From contig NZ_MCBX01000004.1 in the NCBI RefSeq assembly GCF_001723685.1, forward strand, positions 124,001-188,000: a DNA stretch of 64,000 bases, read 5' to 3'. This DNA comes from Candidatus Marithrix sp. Canyon 246 (GTDB lineage: Bacteria; Pseudomonadota; Gammaproteobacteria; Beggiatoales; Beggiatoaceae). The position numbers and the translations under genes are program-made. Positions 45,808-55,188 of the stretch are shown one piece after another. Below the pieces are notes generated by a model. It saw nothing but the letters and a program-made list of their open reading frames with translations. It made no database searches and was not told where the DNA came from. The number at the start of each line of letters is the position of its first letter. Positions within the stretch are counted from its first letter, which is position 1.

Positions 45808-45867
45808 TACAACGGATTTACTTCACTTCGTATCAGACCTGACAGGTTTTTAAAACCTGTCAGGTCT
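45808..45867. repeat. GTACAACGGATTT remnant plus AGACCTGACAGG palindrome (copy 4)
   Basis: AGTACAACGGATTTACTTCACTTCG resembles the left arm and interior of the 0-16 kb inverted-repeat family but has no right arm. It is followed by a perfect AGACCTGACAGG...CCTGTCAGGTCT palindrome at 45835-45867. Two dispersed repeat families therefore meet between the nuclease-like gene and the dsr region. Confidence 0.75.
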
Positions 45868-45877
45868 AACACTTTGC

Positions 45878-46096
45878 TTACTTTTTAATAATAGAATAAA
45901 TACTTTTCAACAACAATAACAATGGAAAAGTACCATGTAAAAACAAATCAAAAATATCAATTGGTTTATGTAAATTACCTTCAAATAACATTCTGACTTT
46001 TTCAAATAAATGTGGTTCAGGCATAAAAGGTGATAAACCTAAAAACAGTGAACCTATAATTAACATCGCCCAAGGCAGTTTATTTAACCATGACAT
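45878..46096 (-). CDS. Small two-helix membrane protein (often annotated RND transporter)
   Basis: The 72-residue protein starts at ATG 46096 (MSWLNKLPWAMLIIGSLFLG). Two hydrophobic helices flank a PEPHLFEKVRMLFEGNLHKPIDIFDLFLHG segment, which is conserved in many gammaproteobacteria. The RND label in databases is not supported by anything visible. It overlaps the upstream TrpD2-like gene by 13 bases, so it is the last gene of the dsr transcription unit. Function unknown. Confidence 0.7.
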   Translation of the reverse strand: MSWLNKLPWAMLIIGSLFLGLSPFMPEPHLFEKVRMLFEGNLHKPIDIFDLFLHGTFPLLLLLKSIYSIIKK

Positions 46097-47085
46097 ATAC
46101 GATTCTCCCACATCTGTTGCGCTAATTCTAGTGCCTGATCAACACTAGCCGCTTTTTCCATCAATCTCAAAGCAATAGCAGTGGTTCCCAAGATGGCTGC
46201 TTGAGCATATTCATCTTCAATTTCTCCACGCCATAAGCTTGCTAAGCGTTCAGGTTCCAAAATTGGTTCTTTGACATGGCGTTTTTTAAATAATGGTGGC
46301 CACACTTCATCGGACAGTTCGCCATTATGGACGCTTTGTACTAAACATTCCATATCTGGATTACGCTCAATTTCGCCGCCTTCTCCTTTCATCACAGCAA
46401 GGTGAGGCATATTTAGCAATAAAGCCGCTTCTTGGTGAACTGGGCTATAACCCGGATGGAAAATACCTTGAATTACATAAGGGGCATTCAATGGATTTAT
46501 CATACGCGCCAAAGTATGCACCGGCGAACGTAAACCCATTAATGAACGCATTTCAATAATTTCATGTAATTTAGGGCTTAGATATTTTAGCGGCAAATAA
46601 CTAAAATTGGTTTGTTCTAATTGTTCAGATGCTTGTTCAAATGAAGTCGCATAGTCAATATTCAAATATGACAATACATCTTGAGTATAAATACGATCAT
46701 TGGTATGTCCTCCAGCACCGTGCATAAAAACCTTAATTCCTTTATCTGCTAATAACAACGCAGACAATAGAAACCAAGGCAAATGACGACGCTTACCAGC
46801 ATAAGATGACCAATCTAAATCAACTTTTGCCATGCCGCTTGGCAATTGAAATGAATCACGCGCTGCTTGAATAAAACCCGCAAGTTCTTCACGTGTTTCT
46901 TCCTTCACGCGCATCAGCATCATAAATGCACCTAATTGCACTGGTTCAACTTCGCCTTTAAGAATCATAAGCATAGATTGATAAGCTTCATCTTGTGTTA
47001 AAGGACGGGAACCATTTTTACCCTTACCTAAAATACGGACATATTGTGCAAAAGGATGTTCTTCATAGAATGTTTTTGTTGGCAT
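46084..47085 (-). CDS. TrpD2/YbiB-like (anthranilate phosphoribosyltransferase-related) protein
   Basis: The protein has 333 residues and the fold and motifs of the TrpD family with altered substrate sites: MRVKEETREELAGFIQAARD, VFMHGAGGHTNDRIYTQDVL, GLRSPVHTLARMINPLNAPY and VMKGEGGEIERNPD. In E. coli YbiB, related proteins bind nucleic acid and have no TrpD activity. It starts 33 bases after dsrP. Its position after dsrP replaces the dsrN-R-S genes found in some purple sulfur bacteria. Any role in sulfur oxidation is unproven. Confidence 0.8.
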   Translation of the reverse strand: MPTKTFYEEHPFAQYVRILGKGKNGSRPLTQDEAYQSMLMILKGEVEPVQLGAFMMLMRVKEETREELAGFIQAARDSFQLPSGMAKVDLDWSSYAGKRRHLPWFLLSALLLADKGIKVFMHGAGGHTNDRIYTQDVLSYLNIDYATSFEQASEQLEQTNFSYLPLKYLSPKLHEIIEMRSLMGLRSPVHTLARMINPLNAPYVIQGIFHPGYSPVHQEAALLLNMPHLAVMKGEGGEIERNPDMECLVQSVHNGELSDEVWPPLFKKRHVKEPILEPERLASLWRGEIEDEYAQAAILGTTAIALRLMEKAASVDQALELAQQMWENRICHG

Positions 47086-47118
47086 AATCAGATTGCCCCT
47101 TTAGGGGGCTTAAGAAAA

Positions 47119-48330
47119 TTAATTTCTAAATTCAGGCTCAATATCACTATCAGCCAAACTGCGAGGTAAAAAAGGAAGGATTTTTAAAGCTAAAGTGGTT
47201 AGTAACACAAACAGAGAAATTCCACTAATACCCAATAATATTTCCCAACCGCTAGGAGTGTAACTATTTACAACACCATCAAAAAAATTTGAAGATGTTA
47301 CTTCCATTCCCGGAAATATATCTAAAGGATATGCTTGACCACCTATAATAATGACATACAATAATGAAAAACCACCTACGATAGTCAATAAAGCAGCAGC
47401 GGCAATACTTGCACGACTATGAGTAAATTTTTCATGATAAAGCAATAATAGCGGCATTATTGTTCCTAAGAATATATAACCACCCCAAAATAAAGCTGTA
47501 TAAATACCACCACTTGCTAAAATAAAGTATTCAATTCCATGACGACCAGTTATATATAAATTAGTCAAATGATAAGCTAATACAAAATAAAATACAGCTA
47601 CAATAAATACAGCTAATAACTTTTTAGGACGTTCTAATACACCTTCTCCTAATGAGCAATGTGTTTTCCAACAATCAATCAATAAGACTAATAAAAATAC
47701 TGCTAATCCTAATGCTAACGATAAGGCAATAAATAAAGGTGCCATAATTGCAGTATTATAAGCTTCTCGTGCTACTAGAAAACCAAAAATAGAACCAGTA
47801 CCTGTGGTTAAAATAATACGCCAAATAAAAGCAACTAAACCCGCTGTAGGATAATATTGCTTCATCCGTCGTTCCATCATAAACCACAAATAAATAATAG
47901 AAATTAGCAAAAACCCATTATACAGAATGATATTCCATGCAAAAATAGATTTAAAATTGTAAATGGTCATTGCAACTATTAAGCGATCAGGGCGGCCTAA
48001 ATCAAGCACTAACACCATTAATCCACTTACCAATAAGGTTATGGCTAACAATACTGATAAACGCGCTAATGGATGATAAAAGGTTTTACGAAATACCGAA
48101 CTGATTGAGGCAACATTCAAGACACCAGAAGCGGCTAAAATAAGAAAAATTGCAAAAACATGTGGTATTCCCCACACAATTTGATTATTCATACCAGTTA
48201 TAGCATGACCATAATGTTCCATGTTATAAACAGCATATAAACCCAGCAACAGGAAGAAGCCTGATACTGCTAATAATGCATAAAAACCTGCACTCTTGCC
48301 TTCAAGTTCTTGAAATTGAATTTCCTTCAT
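47119..48330 (-). CDS. dsrP: DsrP, NrfD-like membrane quinone-interacting subunit
   Basis: The protein has 403 residues and about 10 membrane helices, with the NrfD/PsrC family order (FLLLGLYAVYNM..., VLVLDLGRPDRLIVAMTIYN). It forms the membrane part of the DsrMKJOP complex and is thought to exchange electrons with the quinone pool. It starts 3 bases after dsrO and is close to the usual family length. Confidence 0.92.
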   Translation of the reverse strand: MKEIQFQELEGKSAGFYALLAVSGFFLLLGLYAVYNMEHYGHAITGMNNQIVWGIPHVFAIFLILAASGVLNVASISSVFRKTFYHPLARLSVLLAITLLVSGLMVLVLDLGRPDRLIVAMTIYNFKSIFAWNIILYNGFLLISIIYLWFMMERRMKQYYPTAGLVAFIWRIILTTGTGSIFGFLVAREAYNTAIMAPLFIALSLALGLAVFLLVLLIDCWKTHCSLGEGVLERPKKLLAVFIVAVFYFVLAYHLTNLYITGRHGIEYFILASGGIYTALFWGGYIFLGTIMPLLLLYHEKFTHSRASIAAAALLTIVGGFSLLYVIIIGGQAYPLDIFPGMEVTSSNFFDGVVNSYTPSGWEILLGISGISLFVLLTTLALKILPFLPRSLADSDIEPEFRN

Positions 48331-48333
48331 AAA

Positions 48334-49056
48334 CTATATTCCTTGATAACGCACACCGGGATTTAACTTCATATCAGCACGTAAAGCAGTACTACTTACT
48401 TCAGCTAATTTCTTAGAAATTTCACTTTCAGGATCTTTTATATCCCCAAAGATCATAGCTTTACCACAGGCTTCTACACAAGCTGGCTTTTCACCCTTAT
48501 CTACTTTATGCACACAAAAAGTACAGCTTTCTACAGTACCTTTACCGCGTGGAGAATGTGGTTTTTGGTTTTCTAAGTTTTCATGAACAAAAGATCGTGC
48601 TTTATAAGGGCAAGCCATCATACAATAACGACAACCAATACAAGTATGCTTATCTACTAATACAATTCCATCAGCGCGTTTAAATGAGGCTCCAGTTGGG
48701 CAAACATCAACACAAGGTGGGTGTTCACAATGTTGACATAACATCGGCAAAGTTGTTTCTTTACCAGTTTGCTTATCACGTAAACCTACTTTACGTATCC
48801 ATTGTGGTGCAATTTCAGCACGAACATTATCATTTAAACCGTGTTCTTTGGTACAAGCATTCACACAGTCATTACAACCATCAGCACATTTAGTAGTATC
48901 AATCAACATACCCCAACGCACTTTAGAAGTGACTGCTTCACCATCAGGTTTAGCCTGAGAAACACTATAAAATAACATGCCGGGGGCAACTGTTGTTAAT
49001 CCGGCAACTGTTGCAGTTTTTTTAAGAAAATCACGGCGATTTTGAGTCGGTGACAT
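48334..49056 (-). CDS. dsrO: DsrO, periplasmic iron-sulfur protein with Tat signal
   Basis: The 240-residue protein begins with a twin-arginine signal, NRRDFLKKTATVAGLTTVAP. Four ferredoxin-type cysteine groups follow (CADGCNDCVNACTKEHGL, CQHCEHPPCVDVCPTG, CIGCRYCMMACPYKAR, CTFCVHKVDKGEKPACVEAC). It carries electrons between DsrJ and DsrP on the periplasmic side. It is separated from dsrJ by an extra gene (49114-50265) that is not part of other dsr operons I know. Confidence 0.93.
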   Translation of the reverse strand: MSPTQNRRDFLKKTATVAGLTTVAPGMLFYSVSQAKPDGEAVTSKVRWGMLIDTTKCADGCNDCVNACTKEHGLNDNVRAEIAPQWIRKVGLRDKQTGKETTLPMLCQHCEHPPCVDVCPTGASFKRADGIVLVDKHTCIGCRYCMMACPYKARSFVHENLENQKPHSPRGKGTVESCTFCVHKVDKGEKPACVEACGKAMIFGDIKDPESEISKKLAEVSSTALRADMKLNPGVRYQGI

Positions 49057-49113
49057 TAATATTTACTCTCTCAAATAACCCCCTATCTGTAAAGATAAGG
49101 AGAATAGATTAAA

Positions 49114-50265
49114 TTAAAATTCAATCCATTGATTTAATAATTCATCTAACATTTGCTTATTAAATGCTAGTTGATTACCTATATTTAGGTTCTTCCATAA
49201 TTTCCAATGCAGATTGTCCTTAGAATCTTTAATCAATAACATCATATGTTTATGACCATCATCATCAGGAGCAATATGTGTAACATCAATTCTACCGATT
49301 GCACCTATGAAACCAATTTCCATTGGTTGAAATACAATCTTATGACCACCCAGAATATCTAATTCCAGAGCATTTACTTCATAATTACCAACATCTTCAT
49401 CATGTAGTTTAACCTTACTAGTACTAAAAGATATATAGCCATTTTTACTATAATCATTTAGCCATGTTTTTATAGTTTTATGCAAACCATTTACTTCTTT
49501 CGCCCATACTTGTTTCTCAGAGCCTGTCTTTACAGAAGTTTTTGGTTTATTGGCAGTAGCCATTTTTTTGAATTTATCTGCAAGTGTTGCGGATCGCTTA
49601 GATGTTGCTGCAGGCTTTTTAGCCACCTTGGCTGCAACAACTTTCTTAGGTGCTGCAACAACTTTCTTAGGTGCAGCAACAACTTTTTTAGGTGCTGCAA
49701 CAACTTTCTTCTTAGGTGCAGCTTTAGCTTTTGGCTTTGCTTTTGGTTTTGCAGCAGCAAATATAGTATCCCATGCAGACTTAGTTTTATTTTTTGCCTT
49801 GAAATAATTATTTTTTTCAGCAAATTTCATGATCTGGCTATTGATAGTAATTTTTTCAAATTCTTTCAAAGCAGCTACATTATTTTCAAAAATTTTAGCT
49901 TCAGCAGTAACATTAAAGAGTTTCTTTCTACCAAAGATAGCTACGCCTTTACCAATTTCAGTAAAACCAAGTTTTTTTAAAGACTCCAAATATGAATCTA
50001 TAGCAGTGTAAATTTTTTTATATTCCGTTTCAGAAACACCCAGCATTTCATTCATGCGGTTAATTCTTGAAGCTGTATGGAATTTTTCAATCTTGGTTTC
50101 AAAACGCATACGCTTTTTATTAAAGCCCCATAAAAACAATCCTTCATTAAGAGGATAAACTTTATCATCAGGGATTAAACATGAAAATCCTTCATTAAAA
50201 CGAAAACCGTGTAGGTCTATAATTTTTATTGCAAATTTTTCAACTTGTGTTTCAAACTCTGGCAT
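49114..50265 (-). CDS. Unrecognised protein with Lys/Ala/Pro-rich repeat linker, inserted in the dsr operon
   Basis: The 383-residue protein starts at ATG 50265 (GGAGA five bases upstream; a longer frame from 50325 adds 20 residues). The N-terminal region (about 1-165) is charged and alpha/beta in character. A low-complexity linker at about 168-245 is built of repeated A-A-P-K-K-V-V units, histone-H1-like and strongly basic. The C-terminal domain (about 260-383) is compact, with LELDILGGHKIVFQPMEIGF and IGRIDVTHIAPDDDGHKHMM. No known domain is recognised. The linker could bind nucleic acid or polyphosphate. It lies 57 bases before dsrO and 211 bases after dsrJ, same strand. Confidence 0.7.
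   Translation of the reverse strand: MPEFETQVEKFAIKIIDLHGFRFNEGFSCLIPDDKVYPLNEGLFLWGFNKKRMRFETKIEKFHTASRINRMNEMLGVSETEYKKIYTAIDSYLESLKKLGFTEIGKGVAIFGRKKLFNVTAEAKIFENNVAALKEFEKITINSQIMKFAEKNNYFKAKNKTKSAWDTIFAAAKPKAKPKAKAAPKKKVVAAPKKVVAAPKKVVAAPKKVVAAKVAKKPAATSKRSATLADKFKKMATANKPKTSVKTGSEKQVWAKEVNGLHKTIKTWLNDYSKNGYISFSTSKVKLHDEDVGNYEVNALELDILGGHKIVFQPMEIGFIGAIGRIDVTHIAPDDDGHKHMMLLIKDSKDNLHWKLWKNLNIGNQLAFNKQMLDELLNQWIEF
49635..49735 (-). repeat. Tandem 24-base repeat encoding AAPKKVVA
   Basis: At least four copies of the unit GGTGCTGCAACAACTTTCTT (plus four bases), read on the plus strand, translate on the minus strand to A-A-P-K-K-V-V. Copies differ at only a few positions, so copy number could vary between strains by slippage. 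Confidence 0.8.
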
Positions 50266-50476
50266 TCTTTTCTCCAAAACAAAGACTATTAAAAAGCATT
50301 GATTTTTTATCCTGTCAGTAATCAATGTGGGCTTTATCTTAAAAGCAAATTAACAGAAGTGCAAGCAAAACCTTGTGATTAGTTCTAATTTAATGAGGAT
50401 GGGGTGATGATAATTCAAAGGATAAAGTTAATAAAATCAATAGCAAGCGAGGCTAATCGCTTGCTATATTTTTTAT

Positions 50477-50851
50477 TTATTTTTTCTCTGGTTTGCTAGC
50501 ATGACATTGAAAACAATCAATCGTTACTGCCGCATAATTATGACAACTTCGACAGAAATGTTCTGAGCCTTCATTAACATTAGGATAATTTCCATCATCA
50601 TCTGCTGTAACATGACAATTAATACATTCAATCAGACTATGTTGTGTGGTACGTACACCACTATGCATAGTATCATTACGATGATGCTTTAGAAAATGCC
50701 CATGATAACGGCGCATAATTTCAATTGGTTCTACACAAGATTGTTCAGTAGAAAATTGTTTATTAGCTTTTGGTGGGTTTGGTGTTTCAACAGCATTAAC
50801 AGCCACACTTAATAATAACCCAAATCCTATTTGGCTTATTCTTAAATTCAT
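50477..50851 (-). CDS. dsrJ: DsrJ, triheme cytochrome c
   Basis: The 124-residue protein has a signal sequence (MNLRISQIGFGLLLSVAVNA) and three CxxCH heme sites: CINCHV, CRSCHN and CFQCHA. SCVEPIEIMRRYHGHFLKHH contains the conserved Cys that, in Allochromatium vinosum DsrJ, is an axial ligand of one heme with unusual His/Cys coordination. It is periplasmic and part of DsrMKJOP. Its ATG overlaps the dsrL stop codon by one base. Confidence 0.93.
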   Translation of the reverse strand: MNLRISQIGFGLLLSVAVNAVETPNPPKANKQFSTEQSCVEPIEIMRRYHGHFLKHHRNDTMHSGVRTTQHSLIECINCHVTADDDGNYPNVNEGSEHFCRSCHNYAAVTIDCFQCHASKPEKK

Positions 50852-52842
50852 TATTCACCTAAACCCATATTGATGTAACCAGTTGGACAAACGTCTGCGC
50901 AAATATGACAACCAACACAACGATTATAATCGGTATAAACATAACGTCCAGTTGTTGAAACTTTTTTCGGAGTACGCAAGACAGCGTCTTGTGGGCAGAA
51001 TAAAACGCAGTTATCACACTCAAAGCACATGCCGCAACTCATACAACGCTTAGCTTCATCCACTGCTTGATCAGTAGCTAAACCATTCATACGTTCACCA
51101 AAGTGTCCTAATACTTCGTCAGAACTGACTGGCATATCTTCACGTAACCTACGTTCTTCATAAGGAAAATGTCCCAAGAACAAGGCTTCTGGTGCAATCA
51201 CATCGTTGGCTGAACGATCTTCATAATTATGCACTGCATAATTATTATCAGAGGTACCACGTAAATCCCCTGCTTCTTCAACAACAAATGCTTCTGGTTC
51301 TAAATCTGTTTCATTAAGCTTAGCTAATAAGTTAAAATGATGTACATCGACTTTTGGACGCTTGCTTTGTTCTTGATGTTTCAAGTAATGATCAATAGTA
51401 TCAGAAGCAACAGAGGCTTGACCAATAGCAGTTGTTAATAGATGTGGTCTAACAATATCCCCAGCTACAAAATGACCTTCACGCCCTTTGACTTGATAAA
51501 CTGCATCAGCGTCAATAAAGCCACGTCCATTGTTTAAATCTTCTAAGCCGCCAGTTAAATCACCATATTGTCCAATTGCAGAAACTACTAAATCGGTTTC
51601 AATGGTATATTCTGTGCCTTCAATCGCTGTAGGAGCACCTTTACTATCCAATGTACATTTAACCATCTTCAAAGCAGTAGCACGCCCTTGATCGTCTAAT
51701 ATGACTTCTGTAGGCATCACACTACCATGAATATCCACACCTTCACGAATAGCATCTTGAACTTCATGTTCAGCAGCAGTCATACTTTCAATTGGGAATA
51801 ATGATGTCAAAGTAACATCAGCCCCTTCACGCGCACTTAATTCAGCAGCATCATGAGCTACATATCCCAATTGTGAGCCTTGAGATGAATTATCTTGTAC
51901 GGAATTTTTTAATTGCTCTTCAGTTATATGGTTATAACCTAAGCGTCGTGCTACAGATGCAACATCGATAGAAGTATCACCACCACCAACTACTACAACT
52001 CGTTTAGGTACTGAATCTTTAGTTTTATGATTGAATTCACTTAAGAAAGCAACACCAGAAACACAATTAGCTGCATCACCGCCGGGTACTGGTAAAGCGC
52101 GACCAGATTGACAACCAATCGCCCATAATATAGCATCATATTCTTTTTCTACATCAGCAATGCTAATATCTTTACCAACCCATGTATTCATACGGATTTC
52201 AACACCCAGATCCAGAATACGTTGAATTTCACCACCAAGTTTATCACGAGGAGTACGATATCCGGGAATACCATACATCATCATGCCGCCTAACTCTTCA
52301 TGATCATCAAAAACAGTACAGGCATGACCTTTACGACGTAATTGATAAGCAGCAGCTAAACCAGCTGGTCCACCACCAATAATAGCTACTTTTTTACCAG
52401 TTTCTGCACCAGCAGCAGCTAATTTATAACCTTGATCTAAAGCATTATCACCAATAAACTGCTCAACCGCATTAATACCCACAAAATCTTCAACAGCATT
52501 ACGATTACAACCAGTTTGACAAGGTGCTGGACAAACGCGACCCATTATAGATGGAAATGGATTAGCGTCAGTGGAACGTTGAAAAGCATATTCTTGCCAT
52601 TCTACACCTTCAGGTGGTTTTTCCATACCACGCACAATACCTAACCAACCACGTATATCTTCACCGGATGGACAACTACCTTGACAAGGTGGTGTACGGT
52701 GTACGTAAGTTGGACATTTATGAGTCCAACTAGCTTGGAAAATTTCGTCTTTCCATTCAGGATGAGCGTCATCGCCATCTTCATATTTACGGAAAGTTAG
52801 ATCAGTTGTTTTTGATTCTATTTCTTCGGCTTTAACAGACAT
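50851..52842 (-). CDS. dsrL: DsrL, NAD(P)H:acceptor oxidoreductase of the oxidative Dsr pathway
   Basis: The 663-residue GltD-like flavoprotein has N-terminal Fe-S cysteines (CQGSCPSGEDIRGWL, CPAPCQTGCNRN), FAD-binding KVAIIGGGPAGLAAAYQLRR, an NAD(P)-binding VVVGGGDTSIDVA, and a C-terminal two-cluster ferredoxin part (CMSCGMCFECDNCVLFCP and CVGCHICADVCPTG). DsrL receives electrons from DsrAB and reduces NAD(P). It is typical of sulfur oxidisers and is essential in A. vinosum. It is linked to dsrK by 11 bases. Confidence 0.95.
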   Translation of the reverse strand: MSVKAEEIESKTTDLTFRKYEDGDDAHPEWKDEIFQASWTHKCPTYVHRTPPCQGSCPSGEDIRGWLGIVRGMEKPPEGVEWQEYAFQRSTDANPFPSIMGRVCPAPCQTGCNRNAVEDFVGINAVEQFIGDNALDQGYKLAAAGAETGKKVAIIGGGPAGLAAAYQLRRKGHACTVFDDHEELGGMMMYGIPGYRTPRDKLGGEIQRILDLGVEIRMNTWVGKDISIADVEKEYDAILWAIGCQSGRALPVPGGDAANCVSGVAFLSEFNHKTKDSVPKRVVVVGGGDTSIDVASVARRLGYNHITEEQLKNSVQDNSSQGSQLGYVAHDAAELSAREGADVTLTSLFPIESMTAAEHEVQDAIREGVDIHGSVMPTEVILDDQGRATALKMVKCTLDSKGAPTAIEGTEYTIETDLVVSAIGQYGDLTGGLEDLNNGRGFIDADAVYQVKGREGHFVAGDIVRPHLLTTAIGQASVASDTIDHYLKHQEQSKRPKVDVHHFNLLAKLNETDLEPEAFVVEEAGDLRGTSDNNYAVHNYEDRSANDVIAPEALFLGHFPYEERRLREDMPVSSDEVLGHFGERMNGLATDQAVDEAKRCMSCGMCFECDNCVLFCPQDAVLRTPKKVSTTGRYVYTDYNRCVGCHICADVCPTGYINMGLGE

Positions 52843-52853
52843 ATTATCTCCAT

Positions 52854-54356
52854 TTAGTTATCAGTTTTATCATCTAAGATCAGTGCATCACCTACTAATT
52901 GATGAAGGCTGATGATTTGATCCATTTCAAATCCATAAAATGGTAATGTTTTAAGAAATTGAGTTTTACAAATAGCACAAATAGCCGCTATGTGAGTAAC
53001 ACCATGAGTTTCAACCACATGTTTTAAGGCTTCCATACGCGGCAAGGCACCTTTAACACGTAATTCCATCAGATCATCAGTTAATAACCCGCCACCACCA
53101 CCACAACAATATGTTTGATCATGAATGGTATCAGAAGGCATATCATAAAAATGATTACAAGTTGCCTTAATAACTTCACGAGGAATTACAAATTGACCAC
53201 CCGGTATATCACCCATACGAGAAGCGCGTGCTACATTACAGGAATCATGAAAAGTCATTCGACGATCATCATTCTTCGATTTATCAAACTGCAATTTGCC
53301 TTGTTTAATTAAATCGTAAGTATATTCACAAATATGTTGCGGAATCGGATAACGTTGATCCAGAAAATCAAAAGGACCAGCTAAAGTATTTAAGAAGCTA
53401 TAAGCTACCCGCCAAGCATGACCACATTCGCCAAACACTATTCGTTTTACTTTAAGATCTATCGCAGCCTTACGAATACGTAAGGAAATTTCTCGCATAT
53501 TCTCATAACTACCGATAAACATACCGAAATTAGCAGCTTCGGAAGCATAAGAACTGACAGTCCAAGAGGCTCCTGCTTGATGAAATACCTTAGCATAACC
53601 AATTAAACCATCAACATGTGGTTCAGCAAAAAAGTCAGCAGATGGAGTAACTAATAGTATGTCAGCACCTTCTACATCTAAAGGTAAACGTACATCAATA
53701 CCAGTTTCATCTTTAATATCTTCTTCGATGCCTTCTAAAGTATCGCGTAATGCAGGTTCTGGTAGTCCTAAATTATTACCGATTTTAAAGACTTTACCGA
53801 TAATTTCATTACAATATTTCTGGCCTTTACCGACTGTATCCAAGATTTCACGGGCTGCCATTGAAATATCAGCAGTATCAATTCCATAAGGACAATATAC
53901 TGAACAGCGGCGACATTGTGAACATTGATGATAATAATTATACCAATCATCAAGAACATCTTTAGTTAAATCTTTTGCACCAACTAATTTTGGAAACAAT
54001 TTGCCTGCTACAGTAAAATAGCGACGATAAACTTGTCGTAATAAATCTTGACGAGCCACTGGCATATTTTTAGGATCTTGTGTACCTTGCATATAATGGC
54101 ACTTATCAGTACAGGCACCACATTTAACACAAGAATCTAAATATACTCGTAAGGAACGATATTTACCTAACAAATCGCCCATTTTTTCAATGGCTACTTC
54201 TTGCCAATTATCAACCAATTCTCCCGGATAACCTAATGCTGCTTGCATTGGCGGCTTAGCAACAAAAGGACCATCACCTTTCATTGAATCTTGTTTCAAG
54301 ATTGGTATTACCGGATATGGTCTTACATCAGGTGTTTCAAATTTTACCTTAGCCAT
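52854..54356 (-). CDS. dsrK: DsrK, HdrD-like iron-sulfur subunit
   Basis: The 500-residue protein has two [4Fe-4S] sites (CVKCGACTDKCHYMQGTQDP and CSQCRRCSVYCPYGID) and CCG-type motifs of the heterodisulfide-reductase catalytic cluster (FGECGHAW, HDSCNVARASR, YCCGGGGGLL). It is the cytoplasmic partner of DsrM, thought to oxidise or reduce the DsrC disulfide/trisulfide and pass electrons to the membrane. It starts 9 bases after dsrM. Confidence 0.95.
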   Translation of the reverse strand: MAKVKFETPDVRPYPVIPILKQDSMKGDGPFVAKPPMQAALGYPGELVDNWQEVAIEKMGDLLGKYRSLRVYLDSCVKCGACTDKCHYMQGTQDPKNMPVARQDLLRQVYRRYFTVAGKLFPKLVGAKDLTKDVLDDWYNYYHQCSQCRRCSVYCPYGIDTADISMAAREILDTVGKGQKYCNEIIGKVFKIGNNLGLPEPALRDTLEGIEEDIKDETGIDVRLPLDVEGADILLVTPSADFFAEPHVDGLIGYAKVFHQAGASWTVSSYASEAANFGMFIGSYENMREISLRIRKAAIDLKVKRIVFGECGHAWRVAYSFLNTLAGPFDFLDQRYPIPQHICEYTYDLIKQGKLQFDKSKNDDRRMTFHDSCNVARASRMGDIPGGQFVIPREVIKATCNHFYDMPSDTIHDQTYCCGGGGGLLTDDLMELRVKGALPRMEALKHVVETHGVTHIAAICAICKTQFLKTLPFYGFEMDQIISLHQLVGDALILDDKTDN

Positions 54357-54365
54357 ATATCATCC

Positions 54366-55106
54366 TTAATTCTGTTTGGTTTCAAATTGTTTAATCGCCC
54401 ATTTGGCAACATGGCGTTTTTCTCTTGAATTATCCACTTGATTACGACTTGGACTAAAGAATACCCCGGGTGCATGTAGTAATTTACTAAAAGGAAAAAT
54501 TATCATTAATAATAAAATTGCACCTAAATGTATTAATAACATGCTATCTGTAGGAATTTCTTGCCAATCAAAAGACATTACACCTAATACAAATGTTTTA
54601 AATTGAACAATATCGGTATGTGCAACAAAAGTCATCATCATGCCACTACCACCAATAACTAGTAATAAAATCAGCATTAAATAATCAGAAGGACTACTTA
54701 TATAACGAATTCTTTCAACAACAATGCGTCGTACTAATAAGCCTACTAAACCCAGCATCATTGCAAAACTAGCATATTGACCAATAGGTTGTATTAATAC
54801 CACCCAAGTCCAGACAGGTTCGGTGAAATAACGTAAATGACGCATCAGAACTAGCCATAAAGCACCATGAAATAACATGCCGAACAGCCAAATCCATTTA
54901 TTAGCACGAAATAAACTACGAAAGAAAATAACCTCACTCAATAGACGCAAAACAACACCGCGTTGCGTTAAAGGAGCCGGCATGGTGGGTACTTTTAAAG
55001 GGGCAGGTGTTTTAGCGTATTGATAAATCTTGTGAGCTAAGCCCGCTAATAAAATTAGAGTAGCTAGATAAAATGAGAGAGCATAAAACTCCGTCCAAAA
55101 TCCCAT
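54366..55106 (-). CDS. dsrM: DsrM, membrane cytochrome b subunit
   Basis: The protein has 246 residues and about five or six membrane helices (NarI/DsrM-like). Conserved histidines include those in FGMLFHGALWLVLMRHLRYF and LLIHLGAILLLM. It would bind b-type hemes and exchange electrons between DsrK and quinone. It is the shorter form usual in sulfur oxidisers. Confidence 0.93.
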   Translation of the reverse strand: MGFWTEFYALSFYLATLILLAGLAHKIYQYAKTPAPLKVPTMPAPLTQRGVVLRLLSEVIFFRSLFRANKWIWLFGMLFHGALWLVLMRHLRYFTEPVWTWVVLIQPIGQYASFAMMLGLVGLLVRRIVVERIRYISSPSDYLMLILLLVIGGSGMMMTFVAHTDIVQFKTFVLGVMSFDWQEIPTDSMLLIHLGAILLLMIIFPFSKLLHAPGVFFSPSRNQVDNSREKRHVAKWAIKQFETKQN

Positions 55107-55188
55107 TATGTTTATATATCCTCATTCCCCCTCACTCTGGTTATGATTTACCATGAGTCGGGTCCAGAGTAAGGGATGATCTTAAATT

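Noticed and set aside
49530-50011. Open frames on both strands through the AAPKKVV repeat region.
   Set aside because: They arise from the low-complexity repeat read in other frames (Leu/Phe/Cys-rich), and none has a family match.
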